Of a stretch of 64,000 bases of DNA, positions 50,407 to 57,532 are shown in pieces. The notes under the pieces are model-generated. The model was not told the origin of the DNA, did no database searches, and saw only the letters and a program-made list of their open reading frames with translations. Position 1 is the first letter of the stretch. The number at the start of each line of letters is the position of its first letter. The position numbers and the translations under genes were made by a program. This stretch comes from Planctomycetota bacterium (lineage in GTDB: Bacteria > Planctomycetota > UBA1135 > GCA-002686595), in the NCBI GenBank assembly GCA_016795205.1, contig JAEUHZ010000033.1:62001-126000 (forward strand). The letters are read 5' to 3'.

Positions 50407-52098
50407 TCAGCTCTTCCCGATGTCGGCCTTGCTCACGTCGACCTCGATGGCGAGGCCCACGACGAAGATGCCCTTGCCGTCCTCGTTGCTCGTGCTGGGC
50501 CGGCGATCGATCTGGCCGCGGCACCAGGGCTGTGCTTCGACGGCCTTGAGGAAGTCCTCGTAGTTCTGCGTCGCCTGCACGGTGTCGCTCGCGAAGAACA
50601 CGACGTCGAGCACGACGCGCACGTAGTCGGGCTTGCCCTGCTTGCCGATCGTGTAGGTCGACTGCAGCTTGCGCAGCGAGGGCCGGCCGCCGTTCTGGAC
50701 CTCGCTCTCGAGCACTCCGAGCAACAGGCTCGCGCCGACCAGCGCCGATTGCGGCTGCGTGATCTCGGCGTCCTGGCCCAGATCCTTCTCCAGCTTGCGG
50801 ATCTCGTTCTTGAGCTGGCCGTTGACGTACTGGAGCTGCTCGAACTTGGTGCGCTCCTTGTCCGCGTCCAGGTTGGCGAGGTAGCGCTGGACCGGGTCGG
50901 AGGGGTAGACGAGGTAGCCCTGCCGTCCGGCCTTCAGGTCACCGACCAGGAAGCGCTGCGAGCTGTCGCGCCAGAAGCCCAGCTTCGACTCGGCGAACTG
51001 CGACTCCTTCACCAGGAAGATGAACCAGACCCCGATCAGCGTGACTGCCAGGAGGGCCACGACCGCCAGCGGCAACTCGACCTTCTCGAAGGCGCCGGCG
51101 TAGCGCAGCTCCTCGCGCCGCAGGTGCGGGGTCAGCTCGCCGCCGCCGAGCTGGCGCAGCGCGACGCCGTAGGCCACGACGAGCGGGCCGAAGCCCTCAG
51201 CGGGCTGTCCGCCGTCCTTCTGGAACACGTCGAGGGGGCGGACCTCGGCGTCCTGGATGCGGCTGCCGACGAGACCCGGGAGCTCGAAGCCGCACACGTA
51301 GACCGCCTCGATCGGATGGAGCGTGCGCGCGGCGGACACCGTGCGCCCCAGCTCGCGCCGGATGCGCTTGTTCGCGGCCTCCAAGCGCCGCGCAGTCTCC
51401 TCCGGGTCCCTGGGCTCCAGCACGGAGGAGGCTTCCGCCTCGCTCTCGACCTCGCCCTCGGCTGCGCCTGCGGCAGCCGGCTCGGTGGCCAGCGCGCCGA
51501 TCCGGATCGCGCGCATCTCACGGACCCTGCGCCCGTCGATGACGACGACCGACGTGGAGGCCTCGCCCACGTGCACGAGCACCTGGGCGTTGTCCGCGGT
51601 GCACAGGTCCGAGGCCAGCGCGGCGTTCACCATGGCGCTGGTCTCGAGCTCGGCCTCCAGGGGCTCCGTGCCGGCCTTCTCCAGCAGGCCGAGCACGTGC
51701 TTGAGGTCGCCCTTGGGCACGGCCGACACGAGCAACTCGCTGTAGTCGTCGCTCGACTCGAGCACGTGGAAGTCGATGATGACGTCGTCGATGTTCCACT
51801 GCGGCAGGTGGCTTTCGACCTCGAACTTGACGACCTCCTCGATCTTCGCTCGATCGGAGAAGGGCACCTTGAGCGTCCGGAAGGCGGCCATGCCCGTGTC
51901 GACGGCCACGCCCACGTTGTCGGCCGGGACGCCGTGCTCCTTCATCGCAGCCTTGAGCAGCGCGGCCACGGCACCCTCGTCGCCGACGGGCAGCTCACCC
52001 ATCGCGTAGGCCGCGATCTTGTGCTTCTTCGGGCTGCCGTCGAGCACGACGAGCTCGTAGCGCCGGGGGCCGATGCGCAGTCCGCAGGATCGTGCCAT
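50407..52098 (-). CDS. PilM/PilN-type (GspL-like) assembly protein
   Basis: 563 residues. The N-terminal half is an actin-like PilM/GspL domain: LRIGPRRYELVVLDGS, DNVGVAVDTGMAAFRTLKVPFSD, KIEEVVKFEVESHLPQW, and VLVHVGEASTSVVVIDGRRV. An acidic insert (about 225-255) is followed by more of the domain. A membrane helix near residues 340-360 (LPLAVVALLAVTLIGVWFIFLV) and a periplasmic coiled-coil plus ferredoxin-like region follow, resembling PilN. A single chain thus covers PilM and PilN functions, as in GspL. No ATPase, secretin or pilin of that system is adjacent. Confidence 0.75.
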   Translation of the reverse strand: MARSCGLRIGPRRYELVVLDGSPKKHKIAAYAMGELPVGDEGAVAALLKAAMKEHGVPADNVGVAVDTGMAAFRTLKVPFSDRAKIEEVVKFEVESHLPQWNIDDVIIDFHVLESSDDYSELLVSAVPKGDLKHVLGLLEKAGTEPLEAELETSAMVNAALASDLCTADNAQVLVHVGEASTSVVVIDGRRVREMRAIRIGALATEPAAAGAAEGEVESEAEASSVLEPRDPEETARRLEAANKRIRRELGRTVSAARTLHPIEAVYVCGFELPGLVGSRIQDAEVRPLDVFQKDGGQPAEGFGPLVVAYGVALRQLGGGELTPHLRREELRYAGAFEKVELPLAVVALLAVTLIGVWFIFLVKESQFAESKLGFWRDSSQRFLVGDLKAGRQGYLVYPSDPVQRYLANLDADKERTKFEQLQYVNGQLKNEIRKLEKDLGQDAEITQPQSALVGASLLLGVLESEVQNGGRPSLRKLQSTYTIGKQGKPDYVRVVLDVVFFASDTVQATQNYEDFLKAVEAQPWCRGQIDRRPSTSNEDGKGIFVVGLAIEVDVSKADIGKS

Positions 52099-52101
52099 GG
52101 T

Positions 52102-52494
52102 TCAGGGGTTCGTCGGGACGTGGAGTCCGAAGGCCATTCGATCGAACTCCGCGCGGCGCGCCTCCGGGAGGACGCGGTCGCGCACGAGCTCGCGGTAGAA
52201 GCGGCCCCGTTCGCGCAGCTCGGGCTCGATCGAACTCATGTAGTCTGCCATCCGCCGGTCCTTGATTCTCGCGATGTCGGCCTCGTAGCTCGCCAGCACG
52301 GCGCGCAGGGCCTCGCGGCGCTCCGGCGTCAGCTCGAACGTGCGCGCGAAGAGCGCCTCGTACTCCGCGAACGTCCCGGAGTGCGGGAGACTCTCCCGCG
52401 GCGCCAGGGTGCGAGCCGCCAGGACGCCGCTGCCGGCGCCCGCGGCGAAACTGGCGACGGCCAGGACCAGGATCCAGGCGCGCAGCCCGCTCAT
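52102..52494 (-). CDS. CpxP/heavy-metal-resistor-like small periplasmic protein
   Basis: 130 residues with an N-terminal membrane anchor (AWILVLAVASFAAGAGSGVLAA). The rest is helical: YEALFARTFELTPERREALRAVLASYEADIARIKDR. The LTPERREALRAVL part with following Arg/Glu-rich helix resembles periplasmic CpxP/heavy-metal-resistor proteins. The ATG overlaps the anti-sigma stop (ATGA). In other bacteria similar proteins sit beside ECF sigma and anti-sigma genes and modulate envelope-stress signalling, so a sensor role is possible here. Confidence 0.6.
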   Translation of the reverse strand: MSGLRAWILVLAVASFAAGAGSGVLAARTLAPRESLPHSGTFAEYEALFARTFELTPERREALRAVLASYEADIARIKDRRMADYMSSIEPELRERGRFYRELVRDRVLPEARRAEFDRMAFGLHVPTNP

Positions 52495-53045
52495 CGCGGC
52501 AAGGAGGGCGCCGAGCCGCTGCGGCGCTCGTCGGCGCGCTCGAGGCGATCGAGCCGCTCCAGCGCCTGGTCGAGCGTCATCGTCGGGCGGTCGTCGGCGC
52601 GCAGCTCGGCCGAGCTCGGTCGACGCAGACCCTGGATCGCGACCGATGCCAGGAGCGCCAGGACGGCGGCGGCCACGGTGAGCCGCAGCACGAACTGGAG
52701 CACGGGCGTCTCCGTGGACCGCGGAGCCGCAACCCGCCAGGCGGCAGCCGGAGCAGCCAGCGACCCTCGCCGCCCGTGATCCTCGCGCCCCGCGGCCGCC
52801 TCGTCGACGCCTGCGGCGCCCGAGAACGCCAGGCGCGCCACCCGCGCCGAGAAATCGCGCGGCACGGCCACCGGCTCGCTGGGCGCGAACCAGCGCTTCA
52901 GGTTCTTCTGCGCCTGCGCACCGGCCCGGCAGGGCTGGCACGCCAGGAGATGCTTGCGCAACGGTCCGGCCTGTGCCTCCGTGAGCTCGCCGTCGAGATA
53001 GCTCGGCACGAGCGGTCGCGCGTCGCTGCAGTCCATCGTCGCCAT
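52491..53045 (-). CDS. Zinc-finger anti-sigma factor
   Basis: 184 residues. The N-terminal zf-HC2 domain has CSDARPLVPSYLDGELTEAQ and KHLLACQPCRAGA, giving the His-x3-Cys-x2-Cys zinc motif. A single membrane helix near residues 118-137 (VLRLTVAAAVLALLASVAIQG) anchors it. The C-terminal tail is coiled and would be periplasmic. It should hold the ECF sigma factor encoded immediately upstream (2-base gap) inactive until an envelope signal. It overlaps the CpxP-like gene. Confidence 0.85.
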   Translation of the reverse strand: MATMDCSDARPLVPSYLDGELTEAQAGPLRKHLLACQPCRAGAQAQKNLKRWFAPSEPVAVPRDFSARVARLAFSGAAGVDEAAAGREDHGRRGSLAAPAAAWRVAAPRSTETPVLQFVLRLTVAAAVLALLASVAIQGLRRPSSAELRADDRPTMTLDQALERLDRLERADERRSGSAPSLPR

Positions 53046-53047
53046 GA

Positions 53048-53653
53048 TCAGATCCCCTCTCCGAACTCAGGGTGGCGCTGGAGGAGCTTTTCCTTGAAGC
53101 GCGCGCGAGCCCGGAACAGCCGTGACTCCACCGTGCCGATCGAAATGCCGAGCAGGTCGGCGATGTCCTGGTAGGCCATGTCCTCGAACTCCCGCAGCAC
53201 GAGCACCGTACGGAAGATCTCGGGCAGCTCGGCCAGGCACTCCTGCGTGATCCGCGCGACCTCCTCGCGCTGCAGTCGCGCGTCGGGGGCCATGACGCGC
53301 GGGTCCGGCGCGCTCGGAGACCCGGCGATCTCGGGGTCCTCGACCGCCGTGATCGGCGAACGGCCCCGGCGCTTGAGGACGTCGAGCACCGTGTTCACCG
53401 TGATGCGGTAGATCCAGGTGTAGAAGGAGGACTCGTGCTGGAAGCTCGCTAGCCGCCGGAAGGCCTTGAGGAACGCCTCCTGAACGATGTCCTCGACGAG
53501 CGCCGGGTCCTTCGTGTAGTGGCGGACCAGGGCGAAGAGCCGGTCCTGGTAGCGCTCGACGAGGAGCTGGAAGGAGGCCTGGTTCCCGGCCAGGGTCTCC
53601 TGGACGAGCGAGGCGTCCTCGGCGGGGCGGGGTTCCATCCGGGGTAGTCCCAT
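53048..53653 (-). CDS. ECF-type RNA polymerase sigma factor
   Basis: About 201 residues from ATG at 53653. Region 2 is LVERYQDRLFALVRHYTKDPALVEDIVQEAFLKAFRRL with the aromatic SSFYTWIYRITVNTVLDVLKRR. Region 4 is LPEIFRTVLVLREFEDMAYQDIADLLGISIGTVESRLFRARARFKEKL. The length is usual for an RpoE-like factor. It is the first gene of a five-gene unit with its anti-sigma factor and pilus-type proteins. A TAGACT hexamer about 35 bases upstream could be a -10. Longer in-frame readings extend into the divergent flgM leader and are unlikely. Confidence 0.92.
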   Translation of the reverse strand: MGLPRMEPRPAEDASLVQETLAGNQASFQLLVERYQDRLFALVRHYTKDPALVEDIVQEAFLKAFRRLASFQHESSFYTWIYRITVNTVLDVLKRRGRSPITAVEDPEIAGSPSAPDPRVMAPDARLQREEVARITQECLAELPEIFRTVLVLREFEDMAYQDIADLLGISIGTVESRLFRARARFKEKLLQRHPEFGEGI

Positions 53654-53791
53654 GTCGGCATCCGGGGACGCGCGGGCGCGGAGTCTATTCCTGGGGAGGC
53701 CGGCGCGCGCAGGAAGCCCAGTGGACCTACGCCCTGAGTTACCGCGGGTTAGCACCGCCCACGAATCCTCGCGAGCATTCCAGGATCCATC

Positions 53792-53818
53792 TCAAGCCCG
53801 CGGTGATCCTGTCGATAA
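53792..53818 (+). promoter_or_regulatory. Sigma-28 (FliA)-type promoter of flgM
   Basis: TCAA (53792-53795), 15 bases, then GTCGATAA (53811-53818). The consensus of flagellar sigma-28 promoters is TAAA-N15-GCCGATAA, so the -10 matches 7 of 8 bases at exact spacing. It lies 34 bases before the flgM ATG, leaving room for the AAGGAGG site. A fliA-like gene is 1.9 kb away. Confidence 0.75.
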
Positions 53819-53852
53819 CGGAGGTGGAAGAAGGTTCCGCAAGGAGGCCCAC

Positions 53853-54236
53853 ATGGAGATCCGAAACCTCCAACCCACAGGTCCTGAGCGCTCCCGGGCA
53901 GATCGCGGTGCGGACGCGATCGACCTGACGCGCTCGAACCGCGAGCGCATCGCCGAGTCGACGCATGTGTTCGAGGAGCGCCAGCTCGAGGCACTGCGCC
54001 GACCCGCGAGCGAGCGGCCGGGCAGCCCCGAGGAGGCCAGGCGCCAGGCCGAGTCCGCCGAGGACCGCGTCGAGCTGTCCACGGCCGCCCGAGCTCTGGC
54101 CGAGGAGTCAGACTCCGAGGAAGTGATCAGGCGCCGCGAACGGATCGATGCGCTCCGAGCGGAGCTCGAGGCTGGGGTCATCGACACGCCGGAGCGCCTC
54201 GAGCGGGCGGCGTCGAGGCTCTTGGGCGGCGGCTGA
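53853..54236 (+). CDS. flgM: FlgM-like anti-sigma-28 factor
   Basis: 127 residues starting at ATG 53853, with a strong AAGGAGG 5 bases upstream. The C-terminal part DRVELSTAARALAE followed by RRERIDALRAELEAGVIDTPERLERAASRLLGG has the FlgM pattern: VELS, a helix, I-x-ALR-x-x-x-x-x-G, then a final helix. The N-terminal region is disordered and charged, and longer than usual. FlgM binds FliA and is exported when the hook-basal body is complete. The sigma-28 promoter in front gives the familiar feedback loop. It runs opposite to the flagellar operon and ends in a run of nine C beside repeat copy 3. Confidence 0.82.
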   Translation: MEIRNLQPTGPERSRADRGADAIDLTRSNRERIAESTHVFEERQLEALRRPASERPGSPEEARRQAESAEDRVELSTAARALAEESDSEEVIRRRERIDALRAELEAGVIDTPERLERAASRLLGGG

Positions 54237-54245
54237 CCCCCCCCC

Positions 54246-54356
54246 GGAGGCTGACCCCCTTCGCTGGACCTCGCCGCGGGCGGGCTCCAGGGAGGGGGTT
54301 TCTGCACGTTCCGGGGCCTGAGCGTCAGGTAGGTCCAGCGAAGGGGGTCAGCCTCC
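54246..54356. repeat. Palindromic repeat element, copy 3 (26-bp inverted termini)
   Basis: Inverted repeats at 54246-54271 and 54331-54356 match copies 1 and 2 except that GGAAGC/GCTTCC has become GGAGGC/GCCTCC in both arms, preserving pairing. The 59-bp interior is unrelated to the other copies. It fills the gap between the convergent flgM and lipoprotein genes. Just before the left arm is a C9 run and a second GGCTGACCCCC, which may be a slipped duplicate of the arm. Confidence 0.9.
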
Positions 54357-54366
54357 GCGGGGTTAC

Positions 54367-54984
54367 CTACAGCAACCTCGCGACTTCCCAGGCCGCGAAC
54401 TCCCCCATCCGGCGCGGCGACATCAGGTCGACCGCCCGTTCCGTCGGTCCGCCCATTCGCGCGCCGATCTGCCAGGCCTGGACCGCCTCGATCGTGCGGC
54501 GGTCGGCGGCGTCCGTCCGCACGCGGGCGGACCAGATCGAGAAGCCGGTCTCCACGGCGACCAGCTCGACCTCGAGGCCCAGTTGGACCGGCTCGTAGGA
54601 ACGGAGCTCGGTGACGCGCGGGACGAGGATGCCGTCGAGGCCCGCGCGGCGCGCCAGGGCCAGGATCGGCTCGGGCTGCGTGCGGCCCGTGCGAAAGGGT
54701 TCCACCGGGCCGATCGACTCGAGTTCGCTCAGGCCCAGCGGCACGATCTCGTAGGGCGTCTCGGCAGCGAACGCGGCCGCCAGCGCGTCGCGCAGCGCAG
54801 CGACGAACTCGGGCGGGAGCGACTCCCCGCTCGGTGGCAGCACGCCGACGCGGCGTAGGTCGTAGGTTCGGAAGTCGGCGGCCGCACGCGCGGTGCCGAG
54901 GGGCACCGACGACCACGTGTCCGTCGAGGCACAGCCCGCGACGAGCACGGTGAGGTACGCCATGATCAGTGCAGAGAGCTTCAC
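54367..54984 (-). CDS. Lipoprotein of unknown function, end of the flagellar operon
   Basis: 205 residues from GTG 54984, which overlaps the upstream stop (GTGA). The N terminus LSALIMAYLTVLVAGCAS has a lipobox VAGC. The mature part (TYDLRRVGVLPPSGESLPPEFVAALRDALAAAF, then ARRAGLDGILVPRVTELRSYEP) resembles lipoproteins of the TolB/CsgG/GNA1162-like type that have an early VGVLPP strand and a later GxDGILVP strand. Its role in flagella is not established. As last gene of the operon it may be an outer-membrane or P/L-ring-associated factor. Confidence 0.68.
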   Translation of the reverse strand: MKLSALIMAYLTVLVAGCASTDTWSSVPLGTARAAADFRTYDLRRVGVLPPSGESLPPEFVAALRDALAAAFAAETPYEIVPLGLSELESIGPVEPFRTGRTQPEPILALARRAGLDGILVPRVTELRSYEPVQLGLEVELVAVETGFSIWSARVRTDAADRRTIEAVQAWQIGARMGGPTERAVDLMSPRRMGEFAAWEVARLL

Positions 54985-55487
54985 GGGCGCTTCCTCCTGT
55001 CCAGGGCCGCTTCGCGCTCCAGCGCGGACTTCTCCGCTTCGAGCCGCGCGATCTCCGCTTCGACGAGGCGCTGCGCCAGGTCGAGCGACTGCCGCTCGAG
55101 CGCGCCGATCTTGGCCTCCAGCTCGGCCGCGCGGGTGACGGCTGCGTCGCGCTCGGCGCGCAGGAAAGCCGCCTCGGCCACCGTCGCCGAGAGCGCCGCG
55201 TCCTGCTGGGCGAGCTGCTTCGCGAGCTCGTCTTTGCGCGCCAGGGTCTCGTGGTAGAGCTCCAGGAGCCACACGCGGCCGCCCGGAGCCCCCTCCAGTT
55301 CGCGCAGCGGCGTCTGCACCACGGCGACGGTACCGGGCTCCCGCGCGGGCGCCAACGTGCCGCCGTCCCGGGTCGCCTGCGCGCTAGCCCGCGCGCCGCG
55401 CTCGGAGTCGTCGAGCCTCGGTGTGGGGTTCTTCAGCTGACAGGAACTCGCGGCGAGCGCGAGCAGCAGGCACGTTCCGTTCCTCAT
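54981..55487 (-). CDS. Coiled-coil lipoprotein
   Basis: 168 residues from ATG 55487, overlapping the preceding stop (ATGA). MRNGTCLLLALAASSCQLKNP has a lipoprotein-like signal ending at a Cys. After a linker, residues 85-165 form one long coiled coil (LARKDELAKQLAQQDAALSA ... ERQSLDLAQRLVEAEIARLEAEKSALERE). I recognise no family. It sits between a small Cys-pair protein and the terminal lipoprotein of the flagellar operon and is coupled to both. Confidence 0.62.
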   Translation of the reverse strand: MRNGTCLLLALAASSCQLKNPTPRLDDSERGARASAQATRDGGTLAPAREPGTVAVVQTPLRELEGAPGGRVWLLELYHETLARKDELAKQLAQQDAALSATVAEAAFLRAERDAAVTRAAELEAKIGALERQSLDLAQRLVEAEIARLEAEKSALEREAALDRRKRP

Positions 55488-55747
55488 CGCTGGTTCTCCG
55501 TCGGGACCTCGAGCTGGAGTTCCACGCGCGTCCATTCGCCGCAGGAGCAGCGCACGTCGAGCACGCGCGCGCCCGAGGGCGCGACGCCGAGGCGGGCCTC
55601 CTTGGTGACACAGCGCGGTTCGGGGCTCGGGGCAATGACCGCAGCCTCGACCGGCAGCGCGGGCTCGGCCGCCGGTCGGGCGACGAGGCTCGGGACGTCG
55701 CGCTGCTTCAGGATGCGCGCAGGAGCAGGCCGTTTCATCTCGATCAT
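55484..55747 (-). CDS. Small protein with a CSC motif, unknown
   Basis: 87 residues, coupled on both sides by ATGA overlaps (start overlaps the fliA stop; stop overlaps the next gene). MIEMKRPAPARILKQRDVPSL has no signal peptide. The C-terminal half has EPRCVTKEARLGVAPSGARVLDVRCSCGEWTRVELQLE, with three Cys that could bind a metal, for example as a small zinc ribbon. Conserved position directly after fliA suggests a flagellar or regulatory role. Existence is supported by the precise overlaps. Confidence 0.6.
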   Translation of the reverse strand: MIEMKRPAPARILKQRDVPSLVARPAAEPALPVEAAVIAPSPEPRCVTKEARLGVAPSGARVLDVRCSCGEWTRVELQLEVPTENQR

Positions 55748-56457
55748 CGGGGGACTTCTCCGTGGGCGAGCGCGAGCTCGCGGTTGAGGCGGTAGATGGC
55801 CTTCGAGTGGATCTGGCTGACGCGTGACTCGGTCACACCGAGCACCTCACCGATGTCCTTGAGCAGCATCTCCTCGGCGTAATAGAGGAGGATCACCGTG
55901 CGCTCCTGCTCGGGCAGCGCCTGGATCGCCGCGGCCAGGCGCGCCTTCGTCTCCTGCCAGGCCGCACTCCCCATCGGGTCGTTGACGTGCGGATCGGAGA
56001 GCAGGTCGGCGAGAGGCCCCGACCCGGACTCTTGGTCGAGCGAAGACTCCACCACGGCGCGTCCATCGGCCAGCGCGCTCTCGACCTCGTCGACGAGCAG
56101 GCCGGTGCGTTCGGCGATCTGCTCCAAGGCCGGCGGCATGCCGAGCTCCTGCTCGAGCTGCGCTGTCGCGCGCTCCACGGCACGCAGTGTCTCGCGCCGC
56201 CCGCGCGGCAGGAGATCCGCGCGACGCAACTCGTCGAGGATCGCCCCGCGGATGCGGGGAAAGGCGTAGGTCGAGAACTTCAACCCGCGCGCTTCGTCCC
56301 AGGAGTCGGCCGCGGCGAGCAGTCCGACCATCCCCCAACCCAGGAAGTCCTCGCGATCGACGCCGGAGGGCAGACTCATGCGGCCCACGACGTGCCGCAG
56401 GAGCGGCACGTGCTCCAGCACGAGACGGTCGCGCTCCTCGTCGCTGCGTCGCGTCAT
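55744..56457 (-). CDS. fliA: Flagellar sigma factor FliA (sigma-28)
   Basis: 237 residues. Region 2: LVLEHVPLLRHVVGRMSLPSGVDREDFLGWGMVGLLAAADSWDEARGLKFSTYAFPRIRGAILDELRR, the FliA/WhiG hallmark. Region 3 has LGMPPALEQIAERTGLLVDEVE. Region 4 is LPEQERTVILLYYAEEMLLKDIGEVLGVTESRVSQIHSKAI, again typical of FliA. It directs late flagellar genes and probably the flgM promoter at 53792. The ATG overlaps the preceding stop (ATGA). An acidic insert (SLDQESGSGPLADLLSDPHVNDP) lies between regions 3 and 4. Confidence 0.93.
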   Translation of the reverse strand: MTRRSDEERDRLVLEHVPLLRHVVGRMSLPSGVDREDFLGWGMVGLLAAADSWDEARGLKFSTYAFPRIRGAILDELRRADLLPRGRRETLRAVERATAQLEQELGMPPALEQIAERTGLLVDEVESALADGRAVVESSLDQESGSGPLADLLSDPHVNDPMGSAAWQETKARLAAAIQALPEQERTVILLYYAEEMLLKDIGEVLGVTESRVSQIHSKAIYRLNRELALAHGEVPR

Positions 56458-56708
56458 CGCGCACCTCCCCGCAGGCCGCGGCCGCCGCCGGAGCGGCGAC
56501 GCGCCAGCGCGCGCTCGACCACGAGGATCACGGCGAGACAGACGGTGGCCACGGCCGCGGCGCGCAGGGCGACGATCGGCAGCGAGCGCTCGGACAGGAT
56601 GCCAGCCAGTGCCGCGGCGGCGGCGACGGCCACGACGGCGCGCCGCGCCAGCGCGACGGGGTCGGGCCCCGGCGGCTTGCGTCGCAGGAAGGGTTGCACA
56701 CCGCTCAC
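56454..56708 (-). CDS. Small membrane protein between flhG and fliA
   Basis: 84 residues from GTG 56708, overlapping the flhG stop (GTGA), with its own stop overlapping the fliA start (ATGA). Two hydrophobic helices (AVVAVAAAAALAGILSE and IVALRAAAVATVCLAVILVVERALA) and basic ends. No known family. In many flagellar operons a small ORF lies at this position, but sequence similarity cannot be judged here. The double overlap makes it a real gene rather than a chance frame. Confidence 0.62.
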   Translation of the reverse strand: MSGVQPFLRRKPPGPDPVALARRAVVAVAAAAALAGILSERSLPIVALRAAAVATVCLAVILVVERALARRRSGGGRGLRGGAR

Positions 56709-57532
56709 CGCAGTCCTCCGCAGGCCACGCGATGCGGACGGACGAAGCGCGCAGCGAGCGCCTCGAGGTGCGAGCGCGCCGCGCTGCATCCATGCCCGGA
56801 GTCGAGCAGGCGCTGGCGGCGGCAGGACTCGGCGACAGCGGCGGATTCGGGCATCCAACCCGCCCAACGCGGGGAGCGGGCCAGAAAGCGCTGCGCGACG
56901 TCACGCAGCCGCAGCGCGGTGCGCTCGGCCTCCGCCAGATCGCGCGCGCGATTCACCACGACCTCGGGGGTCGGGATCTCGGGATCGAGCGCCTCGCTGC
57001 GCTCGTGGAGCGCCTTGAGCAGACCGTAGGCGTCCGTCAGCGCACTGGGATCCGGGGTGGTGACGAGCAGCACGCTGTCCGCCGCCGCGGCCAAGCCCAG
57101 GACGTCCGGCCCGATGCCGGGCGAGCCGTCCAGGACGACCAGGTCGTAGTCCAGCGCGGCCTCGCGCAGCGCCAAGACGAGCTGCGTCCGCGCGTCGTCG
57201 GCGAGCACGGCCCAGCCGCGATCGCCGCGCGTGCCGGGCACGAAGTCGAAGCCGTGCTCGGTGCGAACGGCGCAGGCGGCCAGGTCGACGCCTCCAGAGA
57301 GCACGTCGGAGAGGCCGCGCTCCGCGCCCTGCCGCAGGAGCACGTCCGCGTCGGCGGCGCCCAGATCGAGATCCACGAGCAGCACCCGCGTGCCGCGGCG
57401 CGCCAGCGCCGCGCACAGGTTCACGCACAGGACGGTCTTGCCGACGCCGCCCTTGCCGCCGGTCACGTACAGGATCGGCGCGCGATCGCGGGGCGCACGG
57501 CGGGCCGCGCGACGTTCGGCGACGGTGCTCAT
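56705..57532 (-). CDS. flhG: FlhG/FleN-type MinD-like ATPase
   Basis: 275 residues. After a basic N terminus comes the deviant Walker A VTGGKGGVGKTVLCVNL, followed by VLLVDLDLGAADADVLL, DYDLVVLDGSPGIGPD and VLLVTTPDPSALTDAYGLLKAL. These match FlhG rather than ParA. FlhG limits flagellar number and works with FlhF. The N terminus has an Arg-rich stretch (ERRAARRAPRD), where FlhG often carries the FlhF-activating helix. The start overlaps the FlhF-like stop (ATGA). Confidence 0.9.
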   Translation of the reverse strand: MSTVAERRAARRAPRDRAPILYVTGGKGGVGKTVLCVNLCAALARRGTRVLLVDLDLGAADADVLLRQGAERGLSDVLSGGVDLAACAVRTEHGFDFVPGTRGDRGWAVLADDARTQLVLALREAALDYDLVVLDGSPGIGPDVLGLAAAADSVLLVTTPDPSALTDAYGLLKALHERSEALDPEIPTPEVVVNRARDLAEAERTALRLRDVAQRFLARSPRWAGWMPESAAVAESCRRQRLLDSGHGCSAARSHLEALAARFVRPHRVACGGLR

